A DNA stretch of 10,009 nt from Actinomycetes bacterium (GTDB taxonomy: Bacteria; Actinomycetota; Actinomycetes; Actinomycetales; Cellulomonadaceae): contig JAEWEI010000446.1 in assembly GCA_023389545.1 (NCBI GenBank), positions 1-10,009 of the forward strand, read 5' to 3'. Below are positions 7,020 through 10,009 of this stretch, piece by piece (within the stretch, counting starts at the first letter, position 1; each line of letters begins with the position of its first letter). The notes under the pieces were generated by a model. That model ran no database searches and was not told the DNA's origin. It was given only the letters and a program-made list of their open reading frames with translations. The translations under genes and the position numbers were made by a program.

Positions 7020-7964
7020 TCACCTGGTCGCCTGGGGCGCCGCGGCGTACTGGCCGACCCAGGCGTCGAGCTCGGCCTTGTGCTCGTCGACGAACTCCTG
7101 CTCGTAGGCGATGACGACCTCCATGACGGTCGCGTCGTACCCGACCTCCTTCTGGCACCTCGCGTCGGCGACGGCCGTGGCCACCTCGCGCTCGCGCAGG
7201 GCCGTCTCGGCGGCCTTGTCCGTGCCGGTCTCCGGGTCGGCCCCGTCCCAGAGAGCCGCGTACTGCTCGGCGAAGCTGTTGTTCGCGTCCATGACCTGCG
7301 CGAAGTCGTAACCCGCCTTGTTCATGCAGTCCGACCATGCGGCGTCGACAGCCGTGACCTTCGGGTCGGCGTAGACCTCCTCGTAGAGCCGGGAGATCTG
7401 CTCGCCGAGGTCGGCGTAGGCCGGGTCCTCGAAGGCGGCCATCGGGCTGGCGGCCCAGGCCTCGTTGCTGGCCTTGCCGTAGCAGCCCGCCTTCGTCCAG
7501 TCCCACGCGTACTCGGCATCGTCGTCGATGGGCGCGTCCTGCTCACCCCAGAGCGCCAGTTCGTAGGCGGCTCGCTCGGTCGCGGACATGGCCGCGAGGT
7601 AGTCGGCGTTCGGGTCTGCCGACTCGGTCTCGTCGCTCTCGGGCTCCGGGCTCGAGTACCCGTAGCCCTCCCTCGCGGCGTGCTCCTCGGTGAACTCGAA
7701 CGTGTCCTCGTCCTTGCGGTAGTCGGCACTCGATATTTCCCGAGGGGTGTACTCGAACCCCGCGTCCTGCATGCAGGACGCGATGGCGTTCTCCTCCTCG
7801 GTGTGGACCTTCTGGTAGTCGATGTCGTAGAGGGCGTCCACGTAGGCCGTGAGGGGCGCGTCCGCCTTGCTCCGCTTGCCGGGCTCGGTGTCTTCACCGC
7901 CGGCGCATGCGCTGAGCAACAGCAGCGCGCAGCTGGCGATGGCGGTGATCGGGATGGTCCTCAT
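7020..7964 (-). CDS. Four-cysteine lipoprotein, copy 3 (first of the array)
   Basis: This is the promoter-proximal paralogue, also of unknown function. The 314-residue product has a lipoprotein signal (MRTIPIT, then LSAC with lipidated Cys20) and the four conserved cysteines at 64 (SCMQDAGFEY), 161 (GCYGKA), 213 (DCMNKAGYDF) and 270 (ARCQ). It keeps WDWTKAGC, ADPNADYLAAMS and the C-terminal EQEF / HKAELDAW block, but its last 40 residues differ more from copies 1 and 2 than those two differ from each other. It shares the GTDKAAETALRE segment with copy 1. An in-frame ATG 108 bases upstream is rejected: the added residues are not signal-like, and AGGAAGG lies 7 bases before 7964. Upstream it has its own AT-rich operator-like region instead of the module found before copies 1 and 2, so it may be regulated differently or may head the whole array. 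Confidence 0.88.
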   Translation of the reverse strand: MRTIPITAIASCALLLLSACAGGEDTEPGKRSKADAPLTAYVDALYDIDYQKVHTEEENAIASCMQDAGFEYTPREISSADYRKDEDTFEFTEEHAAREGYGYSSPEPESDETESADPNADYLAAMSATERAAYELALWGEQDAPIDDDAEYAWDWTKAGCYGKASNEAWAASPMAAFEDPAYADLGEQISRLYEEVYADPKVTAVDAAWSDCMNKAGYDFAQVMDANNSFAEQYAALWDGADPETGTDKAAETALREREVATAVADARCQKEVGYDATVMEVVIAYEQEFVDEHKAELDAWVGQYAAAPQATR

Positions 7965-8059
7965 GGGTGTGCCTTCCTGCGGAACGGTGTGGGAGCGGGT
8001 GGCGGTCGAGCCGGCGCGCGCAGCGGCAGTAGGTGGTGAGGGCGACTCGGCGCGTCGAA

Positions 8060-8091
8060 CTATACACACCATGTATACACCCCGCGTATAG
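8060..8091. promoter_or_regulatory. AT-rich dyad operator over the probable promoter of the lipoprotein array
   Basis: The sequence is CTATAC-N6-TGTATACA-N6-GTATAG. The outer arms are exact reverse complements and the central 8-mer is itself palindromic on the same axis (between 8075 and 8076). On the minus strand TATAGT (8059-8064) is a good -10 box inside the left arm, 95 bases before the start of copy 3, although no clear -35 box is seen at the usual distance. An AT-rich symmetric site in DNA this GC-rich suggests binding of a dimeric or tetrameric repressor that would block RNA polymerase. PadR-, GntR- or TetR-type regulators are possible; no regulator gene is in the window. Confidence 0.6.
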
Positions 8092-8276
8092 AGGGTTGAG
8101 TTCTGTGACCGCGCGCGTTCGGACCCCGTCGTCGGGTCGCACGAGCGCGGCTCTCCTACGCCCGGCGCCGTCTGCGAGTCACCGCTCGACGCCGTCGAGC
8201 TTGGCCTGGATCGGCTGCGGGTGCGCCTCGATCGGGCTGCCGGACGCGCCGGCGCCCCAGGTCGACGGTGCTCGGC
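8092..8276. other. Non-coding gap between permease 2 and the operator
   Basis: I see no supported gene here on either strand. It holds a perfect 7-bp hairpin with a 3-base loop (GCTCGAC/GTCGAGC, 8184-8200), about 75 bases after the stop of permease 2. This could end that transcript, but it has no U-tract and is short for a high-GC terminator. Together with 7965-8059, which contains only the copy 3 leader and GC-rich sequence, it makes up the 312-base intergenic region. Confidence 0.5.
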
Positions 8277-9487
8277 TCAGTAGCGGATGGCGTCGATGAC
8301 CTTGACGCGGACCGCCACGGTCGCCGGGATGAGCCCCGCGAGCGCGCCGACGCCGGTGGCGCAGGCCATGCCGACCATGGCCGCGGAGAGCGGGAACGGC
8401 GGCATGTCCTCGATGCCGCCGCCGAAGACCCGCTCGACAGGGATGTTCTTGATGATCGCGACGGCGATGACGACGCCGACCAGGCCCGCCACGACTGTGG
8501 CGACCACCGACTCCATGAGCACCCCGAAGAACACCCGGCCCGAGGTCGCGCCGAAGCTGCGCCGGATGCCGATCTCGCGGATGCGGTGCCGCACGGTCAC
8601 CAGGGCGATGTTCACCAGTCCGAGCCCGCCGAGCAGCAGCGCGAACCCCCCGACGCCCAGCACGACCCACTTGGTGGCGCTGTCCAGGGCGTTGTAGTAC
8701 TCGTTCGGGTAGACGCTGACCTCGTACCCCGGCATCAGGGCCCTGAGGTCGCGCTCGATGAGCGGCTGCAGCTCTTCCGACATCTCCGGGGGGACCCACA
8801 TCCGCAGCGATGGGACGTTCCCGTACGTGTCCGTGGTGGTGGCCCAGCGGGTCATGTGGCTGGTCAGGCCATAGGCGGCTGGCGGCTCGTCCCGCCAACT
8901 GTTCGGGTACACGCCGATCACCTCGGAGCGCACCGGGGTCGCGCCGCCGAGGACGATGGTCGGGTGCGTGTCGAGCGGGGGCTCGCCCAGGGCCTTCCAG
9001 AACGCCTCGTTGACCACCACTGCGGGCGCCAGGCGTTCCTCGTCGCTGTCGGCGAACCAGCGCCCCTCGGTGGTCTGGAACCGGTTGATCACCCCGAAGT
9101 CGGGGTCGACGACCTGGACATCGACCATCATCGTCCCGGTCGGGAAGCGGAAAGGCGCCTGCGTCCAGCCCATGCGCGACCAGTACTCGATGCCGTACTG
9201 CTCGACGACGCGGGTGTAGGCCGCCCCGATCTGCGCCGCGTCGGGGGTGGGAGGCGTTGAGCCGGCGTCGCCCGACCACGCCTGGTAGGCGTTGGCGTTC
9301 AGGGTCACCTCGCGGCCGTTGTACCGCTCGGACTGCTCGCGGAACGCCTGGTTCATCATCTGCACGGCCGCGGTGATGCCGGTGATCGCCGTGACGGCGA
9401 CAGCGACGCCGATGAGCGCGAGCAGCACCCGCAGCTTGTGGATGCGCAGCTCGTCCCACGCCTCGACCAGGGTGCTGACGATGCCGG

Positions 9488-9491
<4 letters not shown>
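8277..9491 (-). CDS. ABC transporter permease, MacB/FtsX type (second system)
   Basis: This is a second, clearly different MacB-like permease of 404 residues. The short N-terminus leads into TM1 (about 21-43), followed by a large extracellular domain (about 45-270) and the FtsX domain with TM2 (about 274-298), TM3 (about 325-350) and TM4 (about 370-392). [11 protein letters not shown] after TM2 is the MacB-type cytosolic segment that contacts the ATPase. The protein ends with the VKVIDAIRY strand usual for the family. The ATG at 9491 is chosen because it overlaps the ATPase stop as ATGA; a longer frame to 9557 adds only Arg-rich shadow sequence. The extracellular domain (with [14 protein letters not shown] and [11 protein letters not shown]) shows no obvious similarity to that of the permease at 1026-2351, so a different substrate or partner is likely. 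It is the last gene of its operon, followed by the non-coding region before the lipoprotein array. Confidence 0.92.

Positions 9492-10009
<518 letters not shown>

Larger units (their letters stand above)
4671..7989 (-). repeat. Tandem array of three lipoprotein gene units
   Basis: Three related units follow each other in the same direction. Start-to-start distances are 1167 and 1158 bases. Similarity covers the coding regions, the ribosome binding leaders and, for two units, the spacers. The strongest DNA match is 4693-4772 against 5857-5936, with 75 of 80 bases identical by direct count. This shows that the array arose by tandem duplication, with possible later exchange between copies. Confidence 0.85.

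Noticed and set aside
4671..7989. CRISPR-like or insertion-sequence explanation for the repeated DNA
   Set aside because: The repeat unit is about 1.16 kb and made of coding genes with conserved reading frames, with no short regular repeats and no mobile-element genes.
8060..8091. Dyad as a recombination or transposon end
   Set aside because: No transposase, target-site duplication or second copy of the arms is visible. Its position just upstream of a gene start fits an operator better.
8184..8200. Perfect 7-bp hairpin as a terminator for permease 2
   Set aside because: The stem is short, there is no U-tract, and it lies about 75 bases from the stop. I mention it under the gap but do not call it as a terminator.

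Overview
The window comes from a very GC-rich genome, with GC-rich third codon positions, tightly packed genes with 4-bp start/stop overlaps, and Sec-type lipoproteins. This fits a high-GC Gram-positive actinobacterium, of the Cellulomonas/Microbacterium kind. The exact genus cannot be fixed from the sequence.

Layout, left to right. (1) Positions 2-955 on the plus strand hold the 3' part of an aldo/keto reductase gene whose start lies outside the window. (2) A perfect 17-bp inverted repeat at 972-1006 separates it from convergent minus-strand genes and probably acts as a two-way terminator. (3) Positions 1026-5639 (minus strand, read right to left) form one translationally coupled operon: a lipoprotein, an HlyD/MacA-like adaptor with a peptidoglycan-binding-like domain, a MacB/LolD-type ATPase and a MacB/FtsX-type permease. 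Each junction is a 4-bp overlap (GTGA, ATGA, ATGA). (4) Upstream of it, positions 5847-6806 and 7020-7964 hold two more paralogues of the lipoprotein, also on the minus strand. The three copies form a tandem array with a start-to-start period of about 1.16 kb. The spacers between copies are themselves related to each other. (5) Positions 7965-8276 are non-coding and carry an AT-rich 32-bp dyad (8060-8091) that looks like an operator over the promoter of the array. (6) Positions 8277-10009 hold a second MacB-like pair: a permease and an ATPase that runs off the right edge, again with an ATGA overlap.

How they may work together. The first ABC module has the parts of a MacA-MacB-like exporter adapted to a Gram-positive wall: ATPase, four-TM permease with a large external domain, and a membrane-anchored coiled-coil adaptor that may touch peptidoglycan. 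The coupled lipoprotein would sit on the outer face of the same membrane. All three lipoproteins share four conserved non-lipid cysteines and a motif, C-M-x-x-A-G-[FY], that occurs twice in each protein. I recognise no named family for them, and they are the most interesting part of the window. A role as exporter accessory, substrate-binding or immunity proteins is inference from gene order only.
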